Of a stretch of DNA of 64,000 bases, positions 41,636-50,367 are shown piece after piece. The position numbers and the translations under genes are program-made. The notes beneath the pieces were generated by a model that did no database searches, was not told the origin of the DNA, and worked only from the letters and a program-made list of their open reading frames with translations. The DNA comes from Sphingomonas sp. TREG-RG-20F-R18-01 (GTDB lineage: Bacteria; Pseudomonadota; Alphaproteobacteria; Sphingomonadales; Sphingomonadaceae). The DNA lies in assembly GCF_022662475.1 (NCBI RefSeq), contig NZ_JAKNQQ010000007.1, forward strand, positions 62,001 to 126,000, written 5' to 3'. Within the stretch, counting starts at the first letter, position 1. Each line of letters starts with the position of its first letter.

Positions 41636-43774
41636 TCAGGGCAGGCGGGGCGGGGTCCGAAGCATCGGGTCTTCGGGTACAACTGGCATCATGCTGGCAA
41701 CCTTGTCGATCAGCTGGTGCAGGCTGAACGGTTTGGTCAGCAGCTCCATCCCGGTTTCGAGGTGCTTGTCGCCGAGCGCCGCATGCTCGGCATAGCCCGT
41801 CACGAACAGCACCTTCAGATCGGGTCGCAGCAGTCGCGCCAGATCCGCCACCTGTCGACCGTTCATCCCGTTGGGCAAACCCACGTCGGTAATCAGCAGA
41901 TCGATCTTCGCACCCGATTGGAGCACCTTGATCCCAGCGGCGCCATCCGCCGCGCCGATCACGGTATAGCCGAGCTCGTCGAGGATTTCGTCGATAAGAT
42001 GGCGAATGCTGGCTTCGTCATCGACCAGCAGGATCGTGCCGCGACCCTTGACCGGAATCGCGCTGCTCACGGGGGGCTCGTCGTGCGGTACGGCATCGCC
42101 GACATGCTGCGGCAGATAGAGGCAGATCGTCGATCCCTGCCCAAGCTCGGAGGTGATCCGCACCTGCCCCCCGGACTGGCGCGCGAACCCGTAGATCATC
42201 GACAGGCCAAGTCCCGTGCCCTGGCCGATCGGCTTGGTCGTGAAGAAGGGTTCGAACGCATGGTCGATCGTGTCCGCCGACATGCCCGTGCCCGTGTCCG
42301 TCACGCATACGGTGAGGTAGGGGCCGGGGGGCAAGTCGCGCTCGCGCGCGCCGGCGGCGTCCAGCCAGAGATTGTCGGTCTCGATCGTCAGGTCCCCGCC
42401 GTCGGGCATGGCGTCCCGCGCGTTGATGCACAGGTTGAGCAGCGCGTTCTCGAACTGCGCGGGGTCGATCATCGCGGTCCACAGGTCCGGCGTCCCGACG
42501 ATCCGGATCGCGGTCGCTGGCCCCACGGTCCGGCGCAGCAGATCTTCCACGCCGGTGATGAGGCGGTTGACGTCAGTCGGGCGCGGGTCGAGCGTCTGGC
42601 GCCGGGAGAAGGCCAGCAGGCGCTGGGTCAGGGACGCGGCGCGCCGGCTGGCTTGCTGCGCGGCCGCGATGAAGCGTTCGGCATCGTCGGTCTGACCGCG
42701 TGCGATGCGCAGTTCCAGCAATTCGAGGTTGCCCATCACGCCGGTCAGCAGGTTGTTGAAGTCGTGCGCGATGCCGCCGGTCAATTGCCCGACGGCTTCC
42801 ATCTTCTGCGCCTGGCGGAGCTGTCCCTCGGCTGCTTCGAGCGCGCGGGCCTGTGCCTGCTCCTCGGTCGAATCTCGCCCCACCGCAATGATCTTGCCGT
42901 CGCCCGGCCCGGCGTTCCAGACGATGTCGCGGTAGCTGCCGTCCTTGTGGCGATACCGGTTGCCGAAGCGAGCAAAGGCACGACCTTCGCCGATCCCCTG
43001 CGCGGCCGCGATCGTGCTGGCAAGGTCGTCGGGATGGATGAAGGCGAACAGGGGGTGCCCGATCAACTCGGTATCCGCCCATCCCAGGGTCTGGGTCCAT
43101 GCCGGGTTGACCGCCTTGATCGTGCCATCGAAGTCGGCGACGAGCATGATGTCGGAGGACAATTGCCAAAGACGGTTGCGATCGGCCGTGCGGGCGGCGA
43201 CCTGCTGCTCCAGCGTGGCGTTCAGCTGGATCAGGTCGGCCTGCGCCCGCAACAAGGCGGCGTCGCTCAGCACGCGATCCGTCGTCTCGTTGGTCAGGAT
43301 GAACAGGCCGGCGATGTCGCCCTTCGCATCGAGGATGCGGGAATAGGAGAAGGAAAACCACGTATCCGCCGCGCCGCGATCGGTGTCCAGTTTCCACGGA
43401 AGGTCGCTGAAGCGCTGGCTTCGTCCGGCGAAGGCATCGTTGATGATCGGCTTGGCCTGGTCCCATCCGTCCGCCCAGACCTCCTTGAACGGGCACCCCA
43501 TCGCCCACGACACGCGGGGGCCGAGCAAGGGGATGTACGTCTGGTTGAAGAAAAAGCTCAGCCGCTCTTCGCCCCATGCAAGGATCATCGATTCCGGCGA
43601 ATTGAGAATCGTGCTCAGGTTCGATTTGAGAATGTCGGGCCAGCCGGCGGGATCCCCCAACGGATGATCGGACCAGTCGCGATCCAGGATCAGCTGCGTC
43701 GCCCGGCCACCACCGGCGAGAAACCGCAAGGCCGGCGCCAGCACGGCCGGGTTCCGAACATCTTCAGAGATCAT
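41636..43774 (-). CDS. Hybrid histidine kinase, PAS-HK-REC
   Basis: A 712-residue soluble kinase. The start at 43774 (MISEDVRNPAVLAPALRFL) is chosen over 43891, which lies inside the pnp terminator. Two PAS/PAC units: residues 40-165 (LSFFFNQTYIPLLGPRV) and 200-305 (SDIMLVADFDGTIKAVNPAW, HPDDLASTIAAAQG). Then HisKA with His337 (GGIAHDFNNLLTGV), ATPase boxes (NLCINARDAMPDGG, DTGTGM, GQGTGLGLSMIYG) and a C-terminal receiver (LLVDDEASIRHL, phospho-Asp in ITDVGLPNG, Lys in LLTKPFS). The class is the alphaproteobacterial PAS-HK-REC type often in general stress signalling. Close to the PYP island but not in an operon with it. Confidence 0.92.
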   Translation of the reverse strand: MISEDVRNPAVLAPALRFLAGGGRATQLILDRDWSDHPLGDPAGWPDILKSNLSTILNSPESMILAWGEERLSFFFNQTYIPLLGPRVSWAMGCPFKEVWADGWDQAKPIINDAFAGRSQRFSDLPWKLDTDRGAADTWFSFSYSRILDAKGDIAGLFILTNETTDRVLSDAALLRAQADLIQLNATLEQQVAARTADRNRLWQLSSDIMLVADFDGTIKAVNPAWTQTLGWADTELIGHPLFAFIHPDDLASTIAAAQGIGEGRAFARFGNRYRHKDGSYRDIVWNAGPGDGKIIAVGRDSTEEQAQARALEAAEGQLRQAQKMEAVGQLTGGIAHDFNNLLTGVMGNLELLELRIARGQTDDAERFIAAAQQASRRAASLTQRLLAFSRRQTLDPRPTDVNRLITGVEDLLRRTVGPATAIRIVGTPDLWTAMIDPAQFENALLNLCINARDAMPDGGDLTIETDNLWLDAAGARERDLPPGPYLTVCVTDTGTGMSADTIDHAFEPFFTTKPIGQGTGLGLSMIYGFARQSGGQVRITSELGQGSTICLYLPQHVGDAVPHDEPPVSSAIPVKGRGTILLVDDEASIRHLIDEILDELGYTVIGAADGAAGIKVLQSGAKIDLLITDVGLPNGMNGRQVADLARLLRPDLKVLFVTGYAEHAALGDKHLETGMELLTKPFSLHQLIDKVASMMPVVPEDPMLRTPPRLP

Positions 43775-43889
43775 GGAAAGCTCATACAGATCAACGACGT
43801 CGATCGCTCGTAAAAAACGTGAACGGTGCCGCGCGGCGGTTGGATGGCCGTCGACGACAGCGATCGTGCCGCATTTTTCCGGCACATGC

Positions 43890-43922
43890 AAAAGGGGCCC
43901 GGATCGCTCCGAGCCCCCTTTT
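43890..43922 (-). terminator. Intrinsic terminator after pnp
   Basis: On the minus strand a 10-bp GC stem (GGGGCTCGGA / TCCGGGCCCC, one G-T pair) with a GCGA loop is followed by TTTT, 22 nt after the pnp stop codon. The A-run on the other side means it could act in both directions. Confidence 0.75.
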
Positions 43923-43943
43923 GCCTACGCCCTGGTACGGGTC

Positions 43944-46340
43944 TCAATCGCGATCGCCGGTCAGGAAAGCCGGCGCGAACTCGGGCGCGGGGCCGTCGTC
44001 GTCGCTCTGCTTTTCGCTGCGCGGGGCGCGCTCTGCGCCACCGGAACCGCCGTCCCGGCGCGGACCGCGTCCGCCGTCGCCGTCACGACGCGGGCCACGG
44101 CCTTCACCGCGACCACCGCCGTCACCACGACCGCCACCGCCTTCGCTGCGCAGCGGACGACCACCGTCGCCATCACGACGCGGGCCGCGATCGCCACGGC
44201 CTTCACCGCGCGGACGCTCTTCGCGTGCCGGACGGGTGTCCTCGATCTCGGCACCGGTCTCCTGGTCGACGACGCGCATCGACAGGCGAACCTTGCCGCG
44301 CGGATCGATCTCGAGGACCTTGACCTTGACTTCCTGGCCTTCGCTCAGCGCGTCCGAGACCTTCTCGACGCGCTCGTTCTTGATTTCGGACACGTGGACG
44401 AGACCGTCCTTGCCACCCATGAAGTTCACGAACGCCCCGAAGTCAACGAGGTTGACGACCTTGCCGTCATAGATCTTGCCGACTTCGGCTTCCTCGACGA
44501 TGCCCTTGATCCACTTGATCGCGGCTTCGATCTGCGCGGTGTCGGACGAGCTGATCTTGATCAGGCCCTCGTCGTCGATGTCGACCTTCGCGCCGGTCTG
44601 CGCGACGATCTCGCGGATCACCTTGCCGCCGGTGCCGATCACTTCCCGGATCTTCGACTTGTCGATCTGCAGCGTCTCGATCCGCGGCGCGTGCGCCGAC
44701 AGCTCGGTCCGCGTCGAATCGAGCGCCTTGTTCATCTCGCCGAGGATATGCGCGCGGCCTTCCTTGGCCTGCGCCAGGGCAACCCGCATGATCTCGTCGG
44801 TGATGCCGGCGATCTTGATGTCCATCTGCATCGTGGTGATGCCGGCCTCGGTCCCTGCGACCTTGAAGTCCATGTCGCCGAGGTGATCCTCGTCGCCGAG
44901 GATGTCCGAGAGAACCGCAAAGTCCTTGCCCTCGAGGATCAGGCCCATCGCGATGCCCGAAACCGGACGCTTGAGCGGAACACCCGCGTCCATCATCGAC
45001 AGCGAACCGCCGCAGACCGTCGCCATCGACGAGGAGCCGTTGCTCTCGGTGATGTCCGACAGGACGCGGATCGTGTACGGGAACTCGTCCTTCGACGGCA
45101 GCACCGGATGCAGCGCGCGCCACGCAAGCTTGCCGTGGCCGACTTCACGACGGCCCGGCGCACCGAAGCGGCCGACTTCACCGACCGAATAGGGCGGGAA
45201 GTTGTAGTGGAGCATGAAGTTCTCGTACGACAGGCCGGTCAGCCCGTCGATCATCTGCTCTGCGTCCTTGGTGCCGAGCGTGGTCGTGCAGATCGCCTGC
45301 GTCTCACCGCGGGTGAACAGCGCCGAACCATGCGCGCGCGGCAGGAAGTGCACCATCGCCTCGATCGGACGGATCTGCGTGGTGGTGCGGCCGTCGATGC
45401 GCGTGCCATCCTTGAGGATCGCGCCACGGACGATCTCGCCCTCGAGCTTCTTGACGAGCTTGCCCGCTGCCATCTGGTCCTGCGGGGCTGCATCGGCGAA
45501 CGCCTCGCGTGCCTTGGCGCGGACTTCGTACAGCATCGTCGAACGCTTGGACTTGTCGGTCACCTTATAGGCGGCGGCAATGTCGGCACCGACGAGCTTG
45601 CGCAGCTTGTCCTTGGCGGCGGTCAGATCGCTCTGTGCGGGCATTTCCCACGGATCCTTGGCAGCCTGCTCGGCCAGATCGATGACGAGGTTGCAGACTT
45701 CGCGGCACGCCTTGTGCGCGAACTGGACCGCACCGAGCATGACCTCTTCCGAAAGCTCCTTGGCTTCGGATTCGACCATCATCACGGCATCGCCGGTCGC
45801 AGCGACGACGAGATCGAGCTCGCCCGCCTTGATCTGCTCGACGGTCGGGTTGAGGATGTACTCGCCATCGATGTAGCCGACGCGTGCCGCGCCGATCGGG
45901 CCCATGAAGGGCACGCCCGAGATGGTCAGCGCAGCCGATGCTGCGACCATCGCCAGCATGTCCGGCTCGTTCTCGCCGTCATACGACAGGACCTGGCAGA
46001 TCACGTTGATCTCGTTGTAGAACCCTTCCGGGAACAACGGGCGGATCGGACGGTCGATCAGGCGGCTGGTCAGCGTTTCCTTTTCGGTCGCACCGCGCTC
46101 ACGCTTGAAGAAGCCACCGGGGATACGGCCGGCAGCCGAATATTTTTCCTGATAGTGAACGGTCAGCGGGAAGAAGTCCTGGCCTTCCTTCACCGACTTG
46201 GCGGCGGTCACGGCGCAGAGCACCACGGTCTCGCCGAGCGTTGCCATCACGGCACCGTCTGCCTGGCGCGCGACGCGGCCGGTTTCCAGCGTCAGCGTCT
46301 TGCCACCCCACTGGGTGGTTACGGTCTTGGTATCGAACAT
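43944..46340 (-). CDS. pnp: Polynucleotide phosphorylase
   Basis: A 798-residue 3'-5' exoribonuclease and polymerase, core of RNA decay. Two RNase PH domains, the all-alpha linker, a KH domain ([20 protein letters not shown]) and an S1 domain ([21 protein letters not shown]) appear in order. Catalytic residues lie in [19 protein letters not shown]. The C-terminus adds about 85 residues rich in Arg-Gly-Asp repeats ([16 protein letters not shown]), longer than E. coli PNPase (711 aa), a likely RNA- or RNase E-binding tail. Last gene of the rimP-to-pnp operon; a terminator for rpsO lies upstream and one for pnp downstream, so it has partial own control. Confidence 0.97.
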   Translation of the reverse strand: MFDTKTVTTQWGGKTLTLETGRVARQADGAVMATLGETVVLCAVTAAKSVKEGQDFFPLTVHYQEKYSAAGRIPGGFFKRERGATEKETLTSRLIDRPIRPLFPEGFYNEINVICQVLSYDGENEPDMLAMVAASAALTISGVPFMGPIGAARVGYIDGEYILNPTVEQIKAGELDLVVAATGDAVMMVESEAKELSEEVMLGAVQFAHKACREVCNLVIDLAEQAAKDPWEMPAQSDLTAAKDKLRKLVGADIAAAYKVTDKSKRSTMLYEVRAKAREAFADAAPQDQMAAGKLVKKLEGEIVRGAILKDGTRIDGRTTTQIRPIEAMVHFLPRAHGSALFTRGETQAICTTTLGTKDAEQMIDGLTGLSYENFMLHYNFPPYSVGEVGRFGAPGRREVGHGKLAWRALHPVLPSKDEFPYTIRVLSDITESNGSSSMATVCGGSLSMMDAGVPLKRPVSGIAMGLILEGKDFAVLSDILGDEDHLGDMDFKVAGTEAGITTMQMDIKIAGITDEIMRVALAQAKEGRAHILGEMNKALDSTRTELSAHAPRIETLQIDKSKIREVIGTGGKVIREIVAQTGAKVDIDDEGLIKISSSDTAQIEAAIKWIKGIVEEAEVGKIYDGKVVNLVDFGAFVNFMGGKDGLVHVSEIKNERVEKVSDALSEGQEVKVKVLEIDPRGKVRLSMRVVDQETGAEIEDTRPAREERPRGEGRGDRGPRRDGDGGRPLRSEGGGGRGDGGGRGEGRGPRRDGDGGRGPRRDGGSGGAERAPRSEKQSDDDGPAPEFAPAFLTGDRD

Positions 46341-46462
46341 GCTTTTTCCTTCAACACCGCCGGCCGGATGCCGACGGGGCCACTGTGCGGACTAACCGGT
46401 CCGCGCGGTCTGGAGCGCTTGATCGCTCCCGACGGAAGGGCCGAATTGCCGTTCCCTCTGCA

Positions 46463-46488
46463 CTTCCCCGGCGAAGGCCGGGGTCCAG
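46463..46488. repeat. Palindromic repeat unit in rpsO-pnp spacer
   Basis: Single unit of the sphingomonad palindrome family: CCCCGGC-GAAG-GCCGGGG at 46466-46482 followed by TCCAG. It lies in the 247-nt spacer before pnp, which also carries GGCCCGA-TG-TCGGGCC at about 46532-46547. Either hairpin could affect pnp mRNA. Confidence 0.6.
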
Positions 46489-46555
46489 GTGCGCAACGTC
46501 GCTTAAAGGACCGCTGCGCCCGAACTCGTTAGGCCCGATGTCGGGCCGGAATGCC

Positions 46556-46583
46556 AAAAGGGGCGACCTTTCGGCCGCCCCCC
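46556..46583 (-). terminator. Intrinsic terminator after rpsO
   Basis: Minus-strand stem GGGGCGGCC / GGTCGCCCC with GAAA tetraloop followed by TTTT, immediately after the rpsO stop. It would separate rpsO from pnp unless read through, which is the usual partial-terminator arrangement in this gene pair. Confidence 0.75.
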
Positions 46584-46587
46584 GGTG

Positions 46588-46857
46588 TTACTTGCGAAGA
46601 CCGAGCTTCGCGATCAGGTCGAGATACCGCTGACCGTCCTTGTGACGGAGATAGTCGAGCAGCGAACGCCGCTTGTTGACCATCATCAGCAGACCGCGAC
46701 GCGAATGGTTGTCTTTCTTGTGGCCCTTGAAGTGCTCGGTCAGGTTGCGAATGCGCTCGGTGAGGATCGCGACCTGGACTTCGGGGCTGCCGGTGTCGCC
46801 TTCTACACGGCCATGTTCCTTGACGAGCGCGTCCTTGCGCTCTGCAGTGATCGTCAT
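46588..46857 (-). CDS. rpsO: 30S ribosomal protein S15
   Basis: An 89-residue protein with the universal S15 sequence: [80 protein letters not shown]. It binds 16S rRNA helices 20-22 early in small-subunit assembly. Length equals that of E. coli S15. It lies 21 nt after truB and before pnp, the classical order; S15 often represses its own mRNA, but no leader pseudoknot is evident to me here. Confidence 0.98.
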   Translation of the reverse strand: MTITAERKDALVKEHGRVEGDTGSPEVQVAILTERIRNLTEHFKGHKKDNHSRRGLLMMVNKRRSLLDYLRHKDGQRYLDLIAKLGLRK

Positions 46858-46878
46858 TTCAGTCTTCCTTCGACATCG

Positions 46879-47847
46879 TCACAGGTTGAAGCCACGAACG
46901 ACGCGGACCTCGCGGTCCTGAACCTCCACCAAGGCAACCGGACTGTCGTCCAACGTCGCGAAGTAGGGGCCATCGTCTGCGGCAATCCCGACCAACACCC
47001 GCCCCTGTCGGAGCAGCTCTGCCTGATCGGGGGTGAGGGATAGAGCCGGGATGTCGTCCAGCCCCGCCCTCAACGGCAGGAGATTGTGTTCAAGGGTGCG
47101 CGCTTGGCCGAATTCGGCCAGTTTGTCCAGCGATATCGCGTGGGACAGGTCGAACGGACCGGCCTTGGTGCGGCGAAGCATGGTGACATGCCCGACCGTG
47201 CCGAGCGCGATCGCGATGTCGCGCGCAAGGGAGCGGATGTAGGTGCCCTTGGAGACGTGCGCGGTGAGGGTGACCTCCGTCACCCCGGCGGATGCCGGGG
47301 CCGTCACGTTTGGGGCAGCCGGCTCGCCAGATAACCCAGCGGCCCCGGCCTTCGCCGGGGTGACGGTGAGGGCGTGGATCGTCACCCGGCGGCTCGCCAG
47401 TACGACGTCCTCGCCCGCGCGGGCGCGATCATAGGCGCGCTCGCCATCGACCTTGAGCGCGGAATAGATCGGCGGCACCTGGTCGATCGGCCCGGTGAAC
47501 TGCGCCAGCACCGCCTCGACCGCGGCCAGCGTCGGCCGCACGTCGGACGTCGCGATGACCTTGCCCTCCAGATCGAGCGTATCGGTCTGCGCGCCGAACC
47601 GAACCGTGAAGTCGTAGATCTTGTCGCTGTCGAGCATGCGTCCAGCGAGCTTGGTCGCCTCGCCCAGCGCGATCGGCAGCACCCCGGTCGCGAGCGGATC
47701 GAGCGTGCCGCCATGCCCGACCTTGATTCCGCGCTTGCTCGCATCATAGCCCGCTGCACGCAGCGCGCGCTTGACCGCGGTGACGCCATCGGTCGACCCG
47801 AGTCCGAGCGGCTTGTCGAGGATCAGCCAGCCGTTGATGCCGCTCAC
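46879..47847 (-). CDS. truB: tRNA pseudouridine-55 synthase
   Basis: A 322-residue enzyme making pseudouridine 55 in tRNA. N-terminus INGWLILDKPLGLGSTDGVT contains the KP motif, and the catalytic Asp is in KVGHGGTLDPLATGVLPIALG. The RNA-binding block KGTYIRSLARDIAIALGTVG is intact. Between them, residues about 161-190 (TPAKAGAAGLSGEPAAPNV and on) are encoded by a complete palindromic repeat (47278-47366) that keeps frame, an insertion compared with usual TruB proteins. GTG start overlaps the M50 protease stop. Despite the insert the enzyme looks functional. Confidence 0.96.
   Translation of the reverse strand: MSGINGWLILDKPLGLGSTDGVTAVKRALRAAGYDASKRGIKVGHGGTLDPLATGVLPIALGEATKLAGRMLDSDKIYDFTVRFGAQTDTLDLEGKVIATSDVRPTLAAVEAVLAQFTGPIDQVPPIYSALKVDGERAYDRARAGEDVVLASRRVTIHALTVTPAKAGAAGLSGEPAAPNVTAPASAGVTEVTLTAHVSKGTYIRSLARDIAIALGTVGHVTMLRRTKAGPFDLSHAISLDKLAEFGQARTLEHNLLPLRAGLDDIPALSLTPDQAELLRQGRVLVGIAADDGPYFATLDDSPVALVEVQDREVRVVRGFNL
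47278..47366. repeat. Palindromic repeat element inside truB
   Basis: 89-nt element with 13-bp perfect terminal inverted repeat CGTCACCCCGGCG / CGCCGGGGTGACG and two internal hairpins (CCCCGGCGGATGCCGGGG and GGCCCCGGCCTTCGCCGGGG). Same family as units at 46463, 59086-59230 and 62751-62845. It is read through in frame by truB, encoding a Pro/Ala/Gly-rich loop. Confidence 0.8.
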
Positions 47848-48548
47848 AACCCACCCAATTGCGCAAAGCCAAGGAAGAAGTCCGCGACCGTGCTCGCGAT
47901 CGGGCCGATCACGCGGCGGACGATATCGGCCTGCGGGCTGATCATCGGCAGCACGAACAGCAGGAACAGCAGCAGCGGAAACCCGAAGCGCGCGAGCTTC
48001 GAATATTGGATCGCGGCGGCGCGCGGCAGCAGCCCCTGCACGACATGCCCGCCATCGAACGGCGGCAGCGGGATCAGGTTGAAGACGCCGAGGAACACGT
48101 TGACCAGCACGAAGCTGTAGAGGCTGTCGAACACGAACCCCGCCACCGTATGCGGTGCGCCTTGCGCGGGGATCCCGCCATGCAGCCCGACGAACGCGCC
48201 GAGCGCCAGCGCCGCGAACGTCGCCAGCACGAAATTTGTCGCCGGGCCCGCCAGCGCGACCAGCATCATGTCGCGCCGCGGGTTGCGCAGCCGCGACGCA
48301 TCGACCGGCACGGGTTTGGCCCAGCCGAAGATCGGTGCATGTGCGATCGCCAAGATCATCGGCAGCACGACCGTACCGATCGGATCGACATGGCGGAGCG
48401 GGTTGAGCGTCAGCCGTCCGAGCCGGTCCGCGGTCGGATCACCGAAGATCCGTGCGACATAGCCGTGCGCGACTTCGTGGAAGACGATCGCGATGACGAG
48501 GGGAATGAGCCACACCGCGATGGTGTAGGGCAGGTTGGGGTCGGTCAT
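47844..48548 (-). CDS. Site-2 protease family (M50) membrane peptidase
   Basis: A 234-residue intramembrane zinc peptidase. HEVAH in the first helix region (VIAIVFHEVAHGYVARIFGD) gives two zinc ligands and the FNLIPLPPFDGGHVVQG segment gives the Asp ligand. Five hydrophobic helices are visible. This short form without PDZ is the YwhC/Rip-like class. It sits between tdk and truB in the translation operon and overlaps truB by four bases. Substrate unknown. Confidence 0.9.
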   Translation of the reverse strand: MTDPNLPYTIAVWLIPLVIAIVFHEVAHGYVARIFGDPTADRLGRLTLNPLRHVDPIGTVVLPMILAIAHAPIFGWAKPVPVDASRLRNPRRDMMLVALAGPATNFVLATFAALALGAFVGLHGGIPAQGAPHTVAGFVFDSLYSFVLVNVFLGVFNLIPLPPFDGGHVVQGLLPRAAAIQYSKLARFGFPLLLFLLFVLPMISPQADIVRRVIGPIASTVADFFLGFAQLGGL

Positions 48549-48563
48549 TCAGGTCCGTTCGGG

Positions 48564-49142
48564 TCAGGAGGCGGCAAGCGCTTTCTGGAAATGGCGACGA
48601 CACAGCGCGATGTACAGGTCGTTCCCGCCGATCTCGGTCTGCGCGCCCTCGGCGATCGCGCGACCGTTCGAGCCCATCCGCAGGTTCATCGTCGCCTTGC
48701 GCCCGCACGCGCAAACCGATTTGATCTCGATCAGCGAATCCGCAATCGCCAGCAGCCGCGCCGATCCCTCGAACAATGCGCCGAGGAAATCGGTACGCAG
48801 GCCATAGGCGAGCACCGGAATACCGTGGTCGTCGGCGAGTTCGGCGAGCTGGTCGACTTGCGCGGCGGTCAGGAACTGCGCTTCGTCGACCAGCACGCAG
48901 GCGGGCGGCGTCTCACCCTCGCGCACGACGACCGCGACCAGATCGGTATCGCGCTCGAACGCGATCGCATCCGCGGCGAGCCCTATGCGCGAGGTGATCG
49001 TACCCGCGGCAAAGCGATCGTCGATCGCCGCGGTGAGCAGGACGGTGCGCATCCCGCGCTCGCGATAGTTGAAGTCGGCTTGCAGCAGGTTGGTCGATTT
49101 GCCCGCGTTCATGCTGGCGTAGTAGAAATAGAGCTTGGCCAT
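48564..49142 (-). CDS. tdk: Thymidine kinase
   Basis: A 192-residue type II thymidine kinase for salvage of thymidine to dTMP with ATP. Walker A is YYASMNAGKSTNLL near the N-terminus; the catalytic strand CVLVDEAQFLTAAQVDQL and the lasso region with zinc cysteines (SVCACGRKATMNLR ... CRRHF) follow. The ATG at 49142 shares one base with the vapC stop. The frame remains open upstream but only into VapC-coding sequence. Location after vapBC within the translation operon is unusual but expression as one unit seems likely. Confidence 0.95.
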   Translation of the reverse strand: MAKLYFYYASMNAGKSTNLLQADFNYRERGMRTVLLTAAIDDRFAAGTITSRIGLAADAIAFERDTDLVAVVVREGETPPACVLVDEAQFLTAAQVDQLAELADDHGIPVLAYGLRTDFLGALFEGSARLLAIADSLIEIKSVCACGRKATMNLRMGSNGRAIAEGAQTEIGGNDLYIALCRRHFQKALAAS

Positions 49143-49534
49143 CAGGAAAGGGTTTCGATTGCGAGGGGGGTATCGGGGCCGGCCTGGGCGACGATGCCGC
49201 GATCGAACGTAACGAACGTCTCGGCGACACCGCGCGCCGTGATCAGATGAATCATGTCGGCCCAATCGGCGCCTGCACGGTAGCGCTCGATCGCCCAGCC
49301 GATCCCGTCGCGGTCGGCGGTGTGGACGGTCTCGATCAACAGGATCGTGCGAAGGGCGTCGCTGACGACTGCGCGATCCAGTCGCAACCGCTTGCTCAGG
49401 ACCCAGCCCAGTTCGATCCACACCGTGGTCGGAACCCAAACAGGTTGGCCGATCAGCGCGATCGCCGATGCATATTGCGCGTCGTCATCGGCCAGGATCA
49501 ACCGCGCAAGAATATTGGTATCGAGTGCTTTCAC
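49142..49534 (-). CDS. vapC: PIN-domain toxin, VapC family
   Basis: A 130-residue PIN-domain ribonuclease. Acidic metal-binding residues are visible: Asp5 in MKALDTNILARLIL, Glu in TVWIELGWVLSKR, and the pair in AGADWADMIHLITAR and FVTFDRGIV. VapC toxins cut tRNA or rRNA sites when not bound by antitoxin. Start overlaps the antitoxin stop (ATGA) and its stop touches tdk. Located inside the conserved rbfA-truB interval, which suggests a horizontally acquired module that is now read from the operon. Confidence 0.88.
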   Translation of the reverse strand: MKALDTNILARLILADDDAQYASAIALIGQPVWVPTTVWIELGWVLSKRLRLDRAVVSDALRTILLIETVHTADRDGIGWAIERYRAGADWADMIHLITARGVAETFVTFDRGIVAQAGPDTPLAIETLS

Positions 49535-49794
49535 AGATCGGCATCGTCGACAGCCGCCGACCAGTTCAGCTGTTCCAATGGGACAGGCGCGCCTTCGTGC
49601 CGATAGAGGCTCCTCAAGCGTGCGACTGCGGCGTCGACCGTCAAAGTATTGGGCATGGCGCGACGGCGCAGCATTATACCGTCGCCCGTCTCGATCACGT
49701 CAAGATCTGTTCCCGGTTGCCAGCCAAGCCGGTCGCGCGTCGCCTTGGGAACGACGACCTGACCCTTTTCAGAAATGCGCGTTTGCAATGTCAT
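49531..49794 (-). CDS. vapB: AbrB/MazE-fold antitoxin, VapB type
   Basis: An 87-residue protein with an N-terminal swapped-hairpin AbrB DNA-binding domain (MTLQTRISEKGQVVVPKATR, DRLGWQPGTDLDVIETGDGI) and a C-terminal acidic/Trp tail (PVPLEQLNWSAAVDDADL) that would block the toxin. An AGGA is directly before the ATG at 49794, so initiation at the TTG two codons later is also possible. A 16-bp palindrome immediately upstream (49799-49814) is the probable site of autorepression by the VapBC complex. Confidence 0.85.
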   Translation of the reverse strand: MTLQTRISEKGQVVVPKATRDRLGWQPGTDLDVIETGDGIMLRRRAMPNTLTVDAAVARLRSLYRHEGAPVPLEQLNWSAAVDDADL

Positions 49795-49798
49795 TCCT

Positions 49799-49814
49799 GT
49801 AAGATACGTCTTAC
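49799..49814. promoter_or_regulatory. VapBC autoregulatory operator palindrome
   Basis: GTAAGA-TACG-TCTTAC, a perfect 6-bp inverted repeat with 4-nt centre, ends 4 nt before the vapB ATG (minus strand). AbrB-fold antitoxins commonly bind such sites; binding here is inferred. Confidence 0.6.
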
Positions 49815-49825
49815 CGGCGCGAGGG

Positions 49826-50227
49826 TCAATCTTCGGAGGGCTCCCCCAGGTCGCGCGCAACTTCGGGCTTGCGCAGCAACGCGTCGATGTGGCTGCCCTC
49901 GTCGAAGCTGTCGTCAGCCAGGAACTTGAGCTTGGCGGCGTATTTCATCCGCACCTGCGAGGCGACCTCGCGTTGAAGGTACGCGGTATTGGTGCGCAGC
50001 GCCTTGAGCACTGCTTCCTCGTCCTTGCCGAGCAACGACTTCATGAACACCGTCGCGTGGCGGAGGTCAGGCGACATGCGGACTTCGGTGATGGTCACCG
50101 GATGCTTGGCCAGCGTCTCGTCGTGCACGTCGCCGCGCGCGAGGATCTCGCTCAGCGTGTGGCGCATCTGTTCGCCGACGCGGAGCAGGCGGACGTTGCG
50201 GGATTCTGGGGTATCGGTCGGGCGCAT
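49826..50227 (-). CDS. rbfA: Ribosome-binding factor A
   Basis: A 133-residue single KH-like domain protein that helps mature the 30S subunit by binding near the 5' end of 16S rRNA. The family pattern is clear: [40 protein letters not shown] and the [20 protein letters not shown] end (A-x-G-like kink replaced by LKFLAD). Follows infB in the usual order, but separated by a repeat-filled 140-nt spacer. Confidence 0.95.
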   Translation of the reverse strand: MRPTDTPESRNVRLLRVGEQMRHTLSEILARGDVHDETLAKHPVTITEVRMSPDLRHATVFMKSLLGKDEEAVLKALRTNTAYLQREVASQVRMKYAAKLKFLADDSFDEGSHIDALLRKPEVARDLGEPSED

Positions 50228-50237
50228 ATTCTTCTTC

Positions 50238-50361
50238 CTCCCTCTCCCCTCCGGGGAGAGGGTCGGGGAGAGGGGCAGTCCAGCAGACCAACGTCCGCGT
50301 CACTGCCCCTCTCCCGACTTCGCTTCGCTTGTCTGCCCTCTCCCCGCGGGCGGGGAGAGGG
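50238..50361. repeat. GC-rich palindromic repeat between infB and rbfA
   Basis: Two pairs of facing hairpins (CTCTCCCC-TCC-GGGGAGAG on one side, CTCTCCCCGCGGGCGGGGAGAG on the other) joined by a short unique centre that includes AGTCCAGCAGA, also present in the repeat at 61397-61500. It would form strong hairpins in the operon mRNA between infB and rbfA. Confidence 0.7.
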
Positions 50362-50367
50362 AGAAGA

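Noticed and set aside
41558-43813. 751-residue open frame opposite the second hybrid kinase
   Set aside because: Shadow of the kinase with no recognisable domain.
43773-46532. 919-residue open frame opposite pnp
   Set aside because: Antisense of a clear pnp gene; low-complexity and no start signals.
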